This document shows, in pieces, positions 1 through 6,888 of a DNA stretch of 6,888 bases. The translations under genes and the position numbers were made by a program. This DNA comes from JBOFGK01 sp051649085 (GTDB lineage: Bacteria; Bacillota_I; Bacilli_A; UBA3375), in contig JBOFGK010000013.1 in NCBI GenBank assembly GCA_051649085.1, positions 1 through 6,888 on the forward strand. Direction: 5' to 3'. Under the pieces are notes generated by a model. That model worked only from the letters and a program-made list of their open reading frames with translations, made no database searches and was not told the DNA's origin. Within the stretch, counting starts at the first letter, position 1, and each line of letters starts with the position of its first letter.

Positions 1-1
1 T

Positions 2-847
2 TTTTTATTTAAAAATAGATATATACTATATTTTATTTTTCTTATAATATTAGTTTTAATTGGCTTAAATATAATAGAATGGTGTTATGGTAACTATTTT
101 AATTCCCATCGATTAATTCCTTTAAATAGTATAAGAAGAACAGATAATTATTATACAATTCTTCTTCTTTGTGCATCTTTTATTTCATTGTCTACAACAA
201 TAAAATTGTTGCAGAATTGGATTAAAGATAAAGAGCGTATCGTTGGATTAAAAAGTTTAACCCATACTATGGAATTAAATGAATTAAAGAATCAAATAAG
301 TCCACACTTTTTGTTTAATATGTTAAACAATGTAAAATCACTTATTCGTATAGAACCAGAGAAAGCAACTACTGTTATTATGAAACTATCTGAGTTTTTA
401 CGCTATCAACTTTATGAGAGTAATCAAGAACGAGTAGTATTAGCCTCAGAAATTGAGTTTATCTTAAACTTTTTGAATCTGGAAAAAATAAGGAAAGAAA
501 ATTTGACTATTCACTTTAATTGTAAGTTAGATAAAAATTCAATGAATGCTATATTTATACCTTCAGGTTTGTTTACTGTTTTCGTTGAAAATGCAATAAA
601 GTATAGTTATGATATTAATGAAGCTGAAAGTTATATTAAACTTACTATAAATGTAGATGATGAAAAGTTATTCTTTAGTTGTACAAACTCAAAAAGTGTT
701 GACTTTTCGACATATAAAAACAAAAGTGGAGGTTTAGGTTTGGCTAATATAAAAAGACGCCTAGACCTTATATATCCAGATCGTCATAAGTTGAAAATAA
801 CTTCAGAAGAGAATTTGTTCCATGTTAATTTAATTATTCCAATATGA
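2..847 (+). CDS. LytS/YehU-type sensor histidine kinase, C-terminal part (5' truncated by window edge)
   Basis: Inner-membrane sensor kinase of the His_kinase/LytS class (PF06580 type), expected to autophosphorylate on histidine and pass the phosphate to the regulator encoded next. The frame is open from base 2 with no in-frame ATG before base 188, and the part before the TTG at 188 encodes membrane segments, so the true start lies outside the window. In the 281 visible residues: hydrophobic segments at about 7-25 and 50-67; the phosphoacceptor motif QISPHFLFN with His102 (codon 305-307); an ATP-binding N-box FVENAIKYS with Asn197; and a glycine-rich GGLGLANIKRRL box at about 243-254. Upstream transmembrane helices are probably missing. 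No sensory domain other than membrane helices is visible, so the stimulus is unknown. The TGA stop overlaps the next ATG. Family assignment is very secure; the signal sensed and the full length are not known. Confidence 0.93.
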   Translation, partial: FLFKNRYILYFIFLIILVLIGLNIIEWCYGNYFNSHRLIPLNSIRRTDNYYTILLLCASFISLSTTIKLLQNWIKDKERIVGLKSLTHTMELNELKNQISPHFLFNMLNNVKSLIRIEPEKATTVIMKLSEFLRYQLYESNQERVVLASEIEFILNFLNLEKIRKENLTIHFNCKLDKNSMNAIFIPSGLFTVFVENAIKYSYDINEAESYIKLTINVDDEKLFFSCTNSKSVDFSTYKNKSGGLGLANIKRRLDLIYPDRHKLKITSEENLFHVNLIIPI

Positions 848-1542
848 ATTGTATTATTGTAGATGATGAGCCTCTAGCTAGAAAAGAAATGGAATCTTTA
901 ATTGAAGAATCTTCAAATATTACAATATTTGGAAAGTTTTCCAATGGATCAAAAGCTTTAGAGTTTTTGAAAGAAAATGAGGTTGATCTTATTTTTTTAG
1001 ATATTGAGATGCCTTTTTTTTCAGGTTTGGATTTAGCAGAATCACTGCCTATGAAAACACTTGTTATTTTCACAACAGCATACCCACAATATGCGCATAA
1101 AAGTTATGAACTAGATGCTATTGATTACTTAGTTAAGCCAATTGATAAACTGCGTTTGAAGAAAGCAATAAATAAAGCTGTTTTGTATAAAACACTGTTG
1201 GATAATAATAAATTTGCTAGTATTATAGAGGAACCTAGTAATGAATTTTTCTGGATAAAATCGGAAAGAAGAAATCACAAATTAAATTATAAAGAGATAT
1301 TGTTTATTGAGGGGTTAAAGGATTATGTTGTAATTCATACAGTCACACAGAAATTAATAACGGCTATGAATCTAAAAACAATACATCAAAAATTAATACC
1401 TAGTTTTTTTTTAAGAGTTAGCAAGTCTTATATTATAAATGTCAATCATATTGATTCATTTAATACTCACAATGTGTATATTGGGGAATTTGAAATACCG
1501 TTGGGAGAAACTTACCGTAAAGATTTTTTAGATTTATATTGA
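844..1542 (+). CDS. LytTR-family response regulator
   Basis: Cytoplasmic DNA-binding response regulator, 232 residues, a normal length for the LytR/AlgR family. The N-terminal receiver domain (about 1-115) has the acidic pair Asp7-Asp8, phosphoacceptor Asp53 in FLDIEMPFFSG, Thr77/Thr78 as switch residue, and Lys98 in DYLVKPI. After a short linker, residues about 134-230 form a LytTR DNA-binding domain: FFWIKSERRNHKL, then EILFIEGLKDYVVIH, then FFLRVSKSYIINVNHID and a final GETYRKDF, all typical of the fold. The ATG lies inside the stop of the kinase gene (ATGA overlap), which supports this start and suggests translational coupling and stoichiometric expression. All key phosphorylation residues are intact, so the pair should be functional. 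The target genes cannot be read from the sequence. A terminator follows about 70 bases after the stop. Confidence 0.95.
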   Translation: MNCIIVDDEPLARKEMESLIEESSNITIFGKFSNGSKALEFLKENEVDLIFLDIEMPFFSGLDLAESLPMKTLVIFTTAYPQYAHKSYELDAIDYLVKPIDKLRLKKAINKAVLYKTLLDNNKFASIIEEPSNEFFWIKSERRNHKLNYKEILFIEGLKDYVVIHTVTQKLITAMNLKTIHQKLIPSFFLRVSKSYIINVNHIDSFNTHNVYIGEFEIPLGETYRKDFLDLY

Positions 1543-1573
1543 TTAGTATAGTTTGTAATTTACTAGTAACAGT

Positions 1574-1598
1574 TTTTAGTTATCCTAAATAACTAAAA
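1574..1598. repeat. AT-rich perfect inverted repeat (hairpin)
   Basis: TTTTAGTTAT at 1574-1583 is the exact reverse complement of ATAACTAAAA at 1589-1598, separated by the five-base loop CCTAA. The stem is 10 perfect pairs, extendable by one T-G pair at 1573/1599. It starts 31 bases after the stop of the response regulator gene and lies 14 bases before the terminator stem. It has no T-run directly after it, so it is not a classical terminator alone. It may protect the 3' end of the upstream transcript or help termination; a protein-binding dyad is also possible. Confidence 0.7.
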
Positions 1599-1612
1599 GG
1601 CTTGTTTAGACA

Positions 1613-1641
1613 AAAAAAACACTCTTTATGGGTGTTTTTTT
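1613..1641 (+). terminator. intrinsic (rho-independent) terminator after the two-component genes
   Basis: CACTC at 1620-1624 pairs with GGGTG at 1630-1634 (one T-G pair) around the five-base loop TTTAT. The stem is extended by the A-run before it (1613-1619) pairing with the seven-T run 1635-1641, which also serves as the U-tract. The most GC-rich part of the stem is directly followed by the Ts, as in a standard terminator. It lies about 70 bases after the response regulator stop and separates that unit from the efflux operon. The structure is nearly symmetrical and could act on both strands, but no convergent gene is present to need it. Confidence 0.85.
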
Positions 1642-1680
1642 CGTTTAATAAATGTATTGTTCACAATCTGAAAAATGAAT

Positions 1681-1714
1681 TTTGTAGAAAATAGTAAGGG
1701 AAAGTGTTGTTTTG
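1681..1714 (+). promoter_or_regulatory. weak candidate Bacteroidetes-type promoter for the efflux operon
   Basis: Bacteroidetes housekeeping promoters have TTTG near -33 and TAnnTTTG near -7. Here TTTG at 1681-1684 is followed after 22 bases by TTGTTTTG at 1707-1714, which differs from TAnnTTTG at one position. The spacing is at the long end of the usual range. The same octamer TTGTTTTG recurs at 1760-1767, but without a well-placed upstream TTTG. A promoter must exist between the terminator and 1869 if the efflux genes are a separate unit, but this exact site is only a guess. Confidence 0.22.
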
Positions 1715-1868
1715 ATCTTATAGGATTAGTTGTGTTTTTAGTAAAGTATAATATTTCGGTTGTTTTGTATAATTAGCTTATCTATTGGTATAAAGATAAA
1801 TAATGGAATTGATGAAATGGTTTTATTTGTTTTATTAAGTTCTATACCATTATGATAATAAGATAAAA

Positions 1869-2477
1869 ATGAAAGACCAGATTTTCCATAAATCATTAGA
1901 GCTATTTTTAAAAAATGGCATGAAAACAACGACCATGGATGATATTGCCTTTGAGATGGGTATTTCAAAGAAAACAATATATCAACATTATGAATCTAAA
2001 AATCGACTAATAGAAGAGGTTTTAGCTTATATAAATGATTTAATTATAAGTGAAATTCACTTAGTTTTTGATAAGAATAATAATGCAATTATTGAATTGC
2101 TTAGTATACATAATAGTATAAGCGATGTACTTAACATCAATTCGATATCATTTCAAGCTGAATTGTCAAGATACTACCCAAGACTTTATCAGAAGCAAAA
2201 GAAAGTTATAATAAAAAAAACATTGCATTTTATAGAAAAAAACTTAGCTAAGGGAGTCAAGGAAGGGGATTATAAAGATGATATAGATATAGAATTTTTA
2301 GCTCGATTTTTTGTAGCCTCTTGTTATTTATTAGATGATGTGGATTTATTTCCGTTAGATCAATTCGAAACTTCCTATTTATATCAATCAAGAATACAAT
2401 ACTATATCGAAGCTATTTCAACAGATGTAGGTTTAGAAGAGTTTATCAAAGTCCGTAAAACATATACCCAAGTTTAA
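1869..2477 (+). CDS. TetR/AcrR-family transcriptional regulator, probable repressor of the efflux operon
   Basis: A 202-residue protein of normal TetR-family length. Residues about 1-48 form the conserved N-terminal DNA-binding domain: IFHKSLELFLKNGMKTTTM, then the helix-turn-helix DDIAFEMGISKKTIYQHY (24-41), followed by ESKNRLIEEVL, the family hallmark. The remaining helical part (about 50-202) would bind a ligand and dimerise; its sequence EKNLAKGVKEGDYKDDIDIEFLARFF resembles C-terminal domains of regulators found beside RND pumps. The ATG at 1869 is the first start after an in-frame TAA at 1836-1838; the leader is A-rich without a Shine-Dalgarno motif. It is the first gene of a four-gene run, 16 bases before the TolC gene, so autoregulation together with the pump is likely (inference). 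The ligand is unknown. Confidence 0.93.
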   Translation: MKDQIFHKSLELFLKNGMKTTTMDDIAFEMGISKKTIYQHYESKNRLIEEVLAYINDLIISEIHLVFDKNNNAIIELLSIHNSISDVLNINSISFQAELSRYYPRLYQKQKKVIIKKTLHFIEKNLAKGVKEGDYKDDIDIEFLARFFVASCYLLDDVDLFPLDQFETSYLYQSRIQYYIEAISTDVGLEEFIKVRKTYTQV

Positions 2478-2493
2478 ATACCATTTTTATTCA

Positions 2494-3819
2494 ATGAACA
2501 AAATAAAATTAACCCTTGCTATTTGGCTAATAGGGTACATGAGTTATGCTCAGGAAGTAGAGCTAAAATTAAAGGATGCAATAGCATATGCTTTAGAAAA
2601 TAAGGCAGAAGCAGTTAAATCTCGTTTAGATTTAAAAAATAGTGATTATCAAATTCAAGAAGCAAGAGCTCAAGCTTTACCACAAATAAATGCTGTAGCA
2701 GATGTTACAAATAATCCATTACTTCAAAAAATGGCTATGCCTAGTGCATTTGGTGGAGGTATGGTTTCTTTTGGGAAAGAATGGCAATCCACAGTTTCTG
2801 CTTCTTTGTCACAAGAATTGTTTAATCAGGCTGTGTTTATAGGTTTGAAAGCGGCTAAATCAACTCGAGAATTCTATAAAATCAATATTCAACTTACTAA
2901 TGAGCAGATTATTGAAAAAGTAGCAACAAGCTATTATGAAGTATATCGATTAAAATCACAAATAGAAACCTTGGATAAAACTATTGATAACACCACTCGA
3001 ATTAGAGATGTCATTGTCAACTTATATCAAACAGGTTTAGCCAAGAAAATTGATGTAAGTAGAATAGATGTTTCTTTAAACAACATAACGAGTAATCGAC
3101 AACAATTGGTAAATGCAAAGGTTCTACAAGAGAATGCCTTAAAATATCTTATTGGTATGGAAATACAAACTCTTGTTGTGTTTCCTGACGATACATTTAA
3201 AATTTCAGATGCTATTTCTTTCACTGAGCAATTTGATGTAGAAGATCGTACTGAAATTAAATTGTTGGATAAACAAAATGAGCTTTTGACATTAAATAAA
3301 AAATCAATTAGAGCTCAAGGTTATCCTAGTTTAAGTTTCCAAGCAAATTTTGGTTACTCTGGTTTGGGAGATGAGTTTACATGGTTCAGTAAGCCTGAGA
3401 ACGGTACTTATTGGAGTGGTTTTTCAAGTATAGGATTGAAGCTTGTGGTACCAATTTTTAATGGATCAGTAATAAAAGCTAAGACAAAACAAGCTCAAAT
3501 AGAAATTGATAAATTACAAATTGATAAACAAGACACTCTGTTAGCAATGGAATTAGCTATTGAAAATGCACAAGCGCAAATAGACAATTCAAGAATTACA
3601 CTTATTACTCAAAAAGAGAATGTCCATTTGGCAAAAGAAGTCTTAGAGGATATTGAGAATAATTATAAAATAGGGTTAGCTCCTCTAACGGACTTGTTGG
3701 ACGCAGAAAACGCTTATGCAGAGGCTCAAAATAGTTATACAAGTGCTTTGTTGGACTATAAACTTGCAGAGATTCAATTAATTAAATCAATTGGAGGCTT
3801 GAATCAATTTACCTATTAA
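2494..3819 (+). CDS. TolC-family outer-membrane efflux channel
   Basis: Outer-membrane factor of a tripartite pump (OEP, PF02321 type), 441 residues including a signal peptide; normal size. The N-terminus MNKIKLTLAIWLIGYMSYAQ is a typical secretion signal with probable signal peptidase I cleavage after Ala19. No lipobox Cys is present. The mature protein shows the family's internal duplication: the first half has ALPQINAVADV (61-71), a strand ending LSQELFN (105-111), and a long helix with YQTGLAKKIDVSRIDVS (178-194). The second half repeats this with YPSLSFQANFGYSG (277-290), LKLVVPIFNGS (315-325) and YKIGLAPLTDLLDAENAYAEAQ (391-412). It would trimerise into a beta-barrel with a long alpha-helical periplasmic tunnel that docks with the adaptor encoded next. 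Its place between the TetR and adaptor genes is the common order in Bacteroidetes efflux operons. Substrate not predictable. Confidence 0.95.
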   Translation: MNKIKLTLAIWLIGYMSYAQEVELKLKDAIAYALENKAEAVKSRLDLKNSDYQIQEARAQALPQINAVADVTNNPLLQKMAMPSAFGGGMVSFGKEWQSTVSASLSQELFNQAVFIGLKAAKSTREFYKINIQLTNEQIIEKVATSYYEVYRLKSQIETLDKTIDNTTRIRDVIVNLYQTGLAKKIDVSRIDVSLNNITSNRQQLVNAKVLQENALKYLIGMEIQTLVVFPDDTFKISDAISFTEQFDVEDRTEIKLLDKQNELLTLNKKSIRAQGYPSLSFQANFGYSGLGDEFTWFSKPENGTYWSGFSSIGLKLVVPIFNGSVIKAKTKQAQIEIDKLQIDKQDTLLAMELAIENAQAQIDNSRITLITQKENVHLAKEVLEDIENNYKIGLAPLTDLLDAENAYAEAQNSYTSALLDYKLAEIQLIKSIGGLNQFTY

Positions 3820-3849
3820 AAATAAATTAAGATCTATTAAAATACATAT

Positions 3850-4908
3850 ATGAAAAAAATAGTTATTACTGGTTTAGTTGTAGTTATAGCTTTGGCTGGA
3901 ATTATTTATACGTTGAAAAATAATCAAAAAAGTAATCAATTAGAAACTGAGGTAGTCGCCCAGCAAAATGCAGAAGTATCTGTTCGTACTGAACGTGTTT
4001 CTATGCAAAAATTAAATACACAATATGTAACAAATGGAATTCTTATTCCTAAACAAGAGGTAATGATTTCAGCAGAAATTAATGGTCGAATTGCTAAGTT
4101 GTTGGTAGAGGAAGGAGCATTTGTTCAAAAAGGACAGATACTAGCTGTAATTGAAGGAGATAAGCAAAATACGAGTCTTAATAAGGCGCAAGCTGTTTAT
4201 GACAATGCATTATCAGATTTCAATCGGTATAAAACTGCATTGGTAACAGGAGGAGTTACACAACAGCAAGTTGATCAAATAAGTTTACAAGTAGAAAATG
4301 CAAAGAATGATTTAGCAAATGCACGAATCTTAGTTTCTGATAGTAATGTCAAGGCCTCTTTTTCAGGCATAATTAATAAGCGTTCTATAGAAGTTGGCAC
4401 CTACGTATCGCCAGGAGAAACTTTATTTGAGGTAGTGAATGTCTCTGCTTTAAAGTTAAGAGTAAACGTAGATGAAAAAAATGTAAATATGCTAAAGGTG
4501 GGACAATCCGTAAATGTAAAACTACCTGTTTTTGCAGATAAAGATTTTGTTGGTAAAATACGATTTATAGCACCTAAAGCAGATAGTGATTTAAATTTTC
4601 CAATTGAAATTGAAATCGAAAATACAAATCAACATGAATTGAAAGCAGGAATGTATGCTACAGCTTACATTGGAGATGATCAAGAATCTACTATATTGAC
4701 TGTTCCACGTGCTGCTTTTGTAGGAAGTGTAAGCAGTAATCAAGTTTTTATAGTTCAAGATGGTAAAGCAGTTTTAAAGAAGGCAATAGCAGGAAGAGTT
4801 TATGGAGACTATGTTGAGATAATTTCTGGTATTGAACAAGGAATGGATGTAATTACTTCAGGACAAATTAACCTAGTTGATAGTACACCAGTTAAAACGG
4901 TTCAATAA
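3850..4908 (+). CDS. HlyD/AcrA-type periplasmic adaptor subunit of RND pump (membrane fusion protein)
   Basis: Periplasmic adaptor that joins the inner-membrane permease to the outer-membrane channel; 352 residues, usual for the family. It begins with a single hydrophobic helix (about 4-20) after MKK and has no Cys, so it is anchored by an uncleaved helix or exported with a signal peptide rather than as a lipoprotein. Domains in order: first lipoyl half with GRIAKLLVEEGAFVQKGQIL (79-98); a short coiled-coil hairpin (about 105-162) rich in Gln, Asn and Ala; second lipoyl half VKASFSGIINKRSIEVGTYV (167-186) with SPGETLFEVV; a beta-barrel domain (about 200-275) with LKVGQSVNVKLP and ELKAGMYATAYI; and a membrane-proximal domain (about 280-350) with VPRAAFVG and VFIVQDGKAVLKK. 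The short hairpin fits RND rather than type I secretion adaptors. It lies 30 bases after the TolC gene and 25 before the permease. Confidence 0.95.
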   Translation: MKKIVITGLVVVIALAGIIYTLKNNQKSNQLETEVVAQQNAEVSVRTERVSMQKLNTQYVTNGILIPKQEVMISAEINGRIAKLLVEEGAFVQKGQILAVIEGDKQNTSLNKAQAVYDNALSDFNRYKTALVTGGVTQQQVDQISLQVENAKNDLANARILVSDSNVKASFSGIINKRSIEVGTYVSPGETLFEVVNVSALKLRVNVDEKNVNMLKVGQSVNVKLPVFADKDFVGKIRFIAPKADSDLNFPIEIEIENTNQHELKAGMYATAYIGDDQESTILTVPRAAFVGSVSSNQVFIVQDGKAVLKKAIAGRVYGDYVEIISGIEQGMDVITSGQINLVDSTPVKTVQ

Positions 4909-4933
4909 TTTATAAATCAGTCATTTAATTCAC

Positions 4934-6888
4934 ATGAAAATATCTGAAATCTCGATTAAACGTCCTAGTGTAATTATTGTATTATTTATTCTTCTAACAT
5001 TAGGAGGTATTTTTTCCTACAAGCAACTAGGTTATGAATTAATTCCAAAGTTTGATGTAAATGTAATTACGGTACAAACAACATATCCAGGAGCAGCTCC
5101 TTCAGAAGTGGAAAGCTCTGTTACTAAGAAAATTGAAGATGCTGTTTCATCTTTAGAAAATATAAAAAAGATTGAGTCTAAATCTTTTGAAGGTGTATCA
5201 GTAATTACAATAACGTTAAATACTGGCGCAGATGTAAATTATTTACTCACTGATGCTCAGCGAAAAGTAAATGCTATAATTAATGATTTGCCGAAAGATG
5301 TTAAAACTCCATCTTTAACGAAGTTCTCTATTGATGATGTACCTATTATGAATCTATCAGTTACATCAAATTTAACTGAACGTGATTTGTATGATTTACT
5401 AGATCAAAAAATACAACCCATTTTTGCAAGGGTTAATGGTATAGCTAAGATAGATTTAATAGGAGGAGAGGAACGTGAGATACAAGTAAATATTGATCCT
5501 GCAAAATTAGAAGGTTATGGTCTTACAATAGTGCAAGTTCAGAGTCTCATCAATGCTTCAAATTTAGACTTTCCTACTGGAAATATTAAGACACGTGAAA
5601 ATCAAACTACAATTCGCCTATCTGGAAAATTGAATTCAATTGAAGAATTAAGAAATCTTCCTTTGACCACTTCAAATCAGATTATGATCCGTTTAAAGGA
5701 CGTTGCAGATATACAAGATGGCATAAAGGATATTGAAAAAATAGCACGAATCGATCAACAGAATACTATTTTGCTTCAGGTATATAAACAATCAGATGCA
5801 AATGCAGTTGCAGTATCTGAGTTAGTTAAGCAAACAATTACAACAGTAGAGCAAAATTTTTCTGATCAAAATATAAACATTGTTATAGCTAATGATACAA
5901 CCGACTACACTATTAATTCAGCAAACAATGTGGTACATGATTTAATGATTGCTATTGCTTTAGTGGCTTTTATTATGTTATTCTTTTTACACAGCTTAAG
6001 AGATGCATTCATTGCGGTGGTAGCAATACCACTTTCTCTAATAGCTACTTTTGTTGGACTATTTTTAATGGGGTATACGTTAAACTTAATGTCTTTGTTG
6101 GGATTATCATTAGTTGTTGGAATTTTAGTAGACGACGCTATTGTTGTTATAGAAAACATTCATCGTCATATGCTAATGGGGAAAAATAAAGTTCGTGCGG
6201 CATATGATGGAGCTAAGGAAATTGGTTTTACGGTTACGGCTATTACTTTAGTAATTGTAGTTGTTTTCTTACCAATTGCGGCCTCATCTGGATTAGTATC
6301 TGATATTTTGAGACAATTTTGTATGACTGTAGTTATATCAACTTTGATATCCTTACTAGTTTCATTTACCGTTGTTCCTTGGTTATATTCTAGAATGGGG
6401 AAATTATCTCATATAAATAAAGGTAGTTTTTTTGGTCGAATCCTTCATGGTTTTGAATCTGGACTTACTAAAATTGTCAATTGGATAAGTATGATTCTGG
6501 AATGGGCTTTGAAAAATAGAATGAATAAAATTATAACGTTATTAATTACAGTTGTTTTGTTTTTCAGTTCACTTTCTTTAGTGAGTATGGGATTTATTGG
6601 AACTGATTTTTTTCCTAGTAACGACAAAGGAGAATTCTACCTTCAAATAGAAATGAATAAGGATGCCTCTATTGAGCAAACTAATTTTATGACGCAAAAG
6701 GCAGAATCTTATCTTGCTGAAAAACCTGAAATTGTTAGGATGATAACAACAGTTGGACAAGCTTCGGATGGAATAGCAACAACCAATGGTTCAAAGTATA
6801 AATCAGAAATTCAAATTTATTTAGACAAAGAAAATTTAAAAAACACTTCGACAAAGGTTTATGCTGCAAAACTAAAACGTGAGATGGA
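4934..6888 (+). CDS. RND-family efflux permease (AcrB/HAE1 type), 3' truncated by window edge
   Basis: Inner-membrane proton/substrate antiporter of the ACR_tran family (PF00873). The frame is open from the ATG at 4934 to the window end: 651 complete codons plus two bases, against about 1020-1060 residues for the family, so roughly the first 60 percent is present. Seen: start MKISEISIKRPSVIIVLF (TM1 about 11-28); porter-domain motif TTYPGAAPSEVE (49-60); ARVNGIAKIDLIG; TM2 to TM6 between about 333 and 487; TM4 motif LVVGILVDDAIVVIENIH with Asp400-Asp401, matching the proton-relay pair Asp407/Asp408 of E. coli AcrB; a TM7 region (about 532-552) and FFPSNDKGEFYLQIEM opening the second porter half. 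No frameshift or internal stop. The second half, with the relay lysine of TM10, is outside the window. Motifs fit drug/hydrophobe (HAE1) pumps better than metal pumps, but the substrate is unproven. Confidence 0.95.
   Translation, partial: MKISEISIKRPSVIIVLFILLTLGGIFSYKQLGYELIPKFDVNVITVQTTYPGAAPSEVESSVTKKIEDAVSSLENIKKIESKSFEGVSVITITLNTGADVNYLLTDAQRKVNAIINDLPKDVKTPSLTKFSIDDVPIMNLSVTSNLTERDLYDLLDQKIQPIFARVNGIAKIDLIGGEEREIQVNIDPAKLEGYGLTIVQVQSLINASNLDFPTGNIKTRENQTTIRLSGKLNSIEELRNLPLTTSNQIMIRLKDVADIQDGIKDIEKIARIDQQNTILLQVYKQSDANAVAVSELVKQTITTVEQNFSDQNINIVIANDTTDYTINSANNVVHDLMIAIALVAFIMLFFLHSLRDAFIAVVAIPLSLIATFVGLFLMGYTLNLMSLLGLSLVVGILVDDAIVVIENIHRHMLMGKNKVRAAYDGAKEIGFTVTAITLVIVVVFLPIAASSGLVSDILRQFCMTVVISTLISLLVSFTVVPWLYSRMGKLSHINKGSFFGRILHGFESGLTKIVNWISMILEWALKNRMNKIITLLITVVLFFSSLSLVSMGFIGTDFFPSNDKGEFYLQIEMNKDASIEQTNFMTQKAESYLAEKPEIVRMITTVGQASDGIATTNGSKYKSEIQIYLDKENLKNTSTKVYAAKLKREM

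Larger units (their letters stand above)
1543..1868 (+). other. intergenic region between two-component system and efflux operon
   Basis: This 326-base, very AT-rich non-coding stretch contains no credible gene. Its first 100 bases carry an AT-rich hairpin (1574-1598) and a terminator hairpin (1613-1641), which end the upstream unit. The remaining 227 bases before the TetR gene should hold the promoter and operator of the efflux operon. Two short dyads lie near the gene: TGGTATA at 1786-1792 against TATACCA at 1843-1849, and ATAATGG at 1800-1806 against CCATTAT at 1847-1853. TATAAT hexamers occur at 1747-1752 and 1768-1773, but in sequence this AT-rich they carry little weight. No exact Bacteroidetes TAnnTTTG promoter element was found, only one-mismatch versions. 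Confidence 0.7.

Noticed and set aside
188..847. A 219-codon kinase gene starting at the TTG at 188
   Set aside because: The frame is open back to base 2 and encodes transmembrane segments right up to and across base 188, so the TTG is an internal leucine codon and the gene starts before the window.
834..1073. Reverse-strand open frame of 79 codons over the response regulator start
   Set aside because: It lies antisense to the receiver domain with its acidic pair and Asp53; its low-complexity Ser/Lys-rich product resembles no family I know.
1543..1868. Possible riboswitch, small RNA or attachment site in the intergenic region
   Set aside because: Apart from the two hairpins and weak dyads I see no conserved riboswitch core, no tRNA-like fold and no direct repeats of att type.
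1738..1977. Reverse-strand open frame of 79 codons across the leader and start of the TetR gene
   Set aside because: It overlaps the well-supported helix-turn-helix coding region in antisense, and its product shows no recognisable domain. A divergent small gene is possible but has no support.
1844..2485. The octamer ATACCATT directly upstream of both the TetR (1844-1851) and TolC (2478-2485) start codons
   Set aside because: An eight-base repeat in about 7 kb of AT-rich sequence is expected by chance, and its distances to the start codons differ (17 and 8 bases).
3027..3224. Reverse-strand open frame of 65 codons inside the TolC gene
   Set aside because: Antisense shadow of a conserved TolC helix region; no start context or domain.
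5905..6760. Three reverse-strand open frames (5905-6159, 6445-6627, 6578-6760) inside the permease gene
   Set aside because: All are antisense to the permease frame, which keeps clear RND motifs and membrane helices throughout; their products are low-complexity.

Overview
The window looks like a piece of a low-GC Bacteroidetes chromosome, most likely from the class Flavobacteriia. The signs are the very AT-rich sequence, start codons without Shine-Dalgarno motifs, AT-only leaders before genes, and protein types common in that group (a membrane LytS-type kinase with a LytTR regulator, and a TetR-TolC-HlyD-RND efflux cluster). The assignment rests on style and protein character, not on a marker gene. 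All six genes lie on the plus strand.

Layout. Positions 2-847 hold the C-terminal part of a LytS/YehU-type sensor histidine kinase whose start lies before the window. Its stop overlaps the start of a LytTR response regulator (844-1542) by four bases (ATGA), so the pair forms a translationally coupled two-component system. A 326-base gap (1543-1868) follows. It holds an AT-rich perfect hairpin, then a clear intrinsic terminator, and then the leader of the next operon.

From 1869 to the end of the window there is a tightly spaced four-gene efflux operon: a TetR/AcrR repressor (1869-2477), a TolC-like outer-membrane channel (2494-3819), a HlyD-type periplasmic adaptor (3850-4908) and an RND inner-membrane permease (4934 onward, cut by the window end at 651 codons). 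Gaps between these genes are 16, 30 and 25 bases. Together they would build a complete proton-driven tripartite pump, with its likely repressor as the first gene of the same transcript.

I found no RNA gene, mobile element, CRISPR array, prophage or recognisable novel system. The gene content is ordinary for the group. The points worth a second look are modest: the tandem hairpins between the two units, the dyad repeats in the leader before the TetR gene, and the possible regulatory link between the two-component system and the pump.
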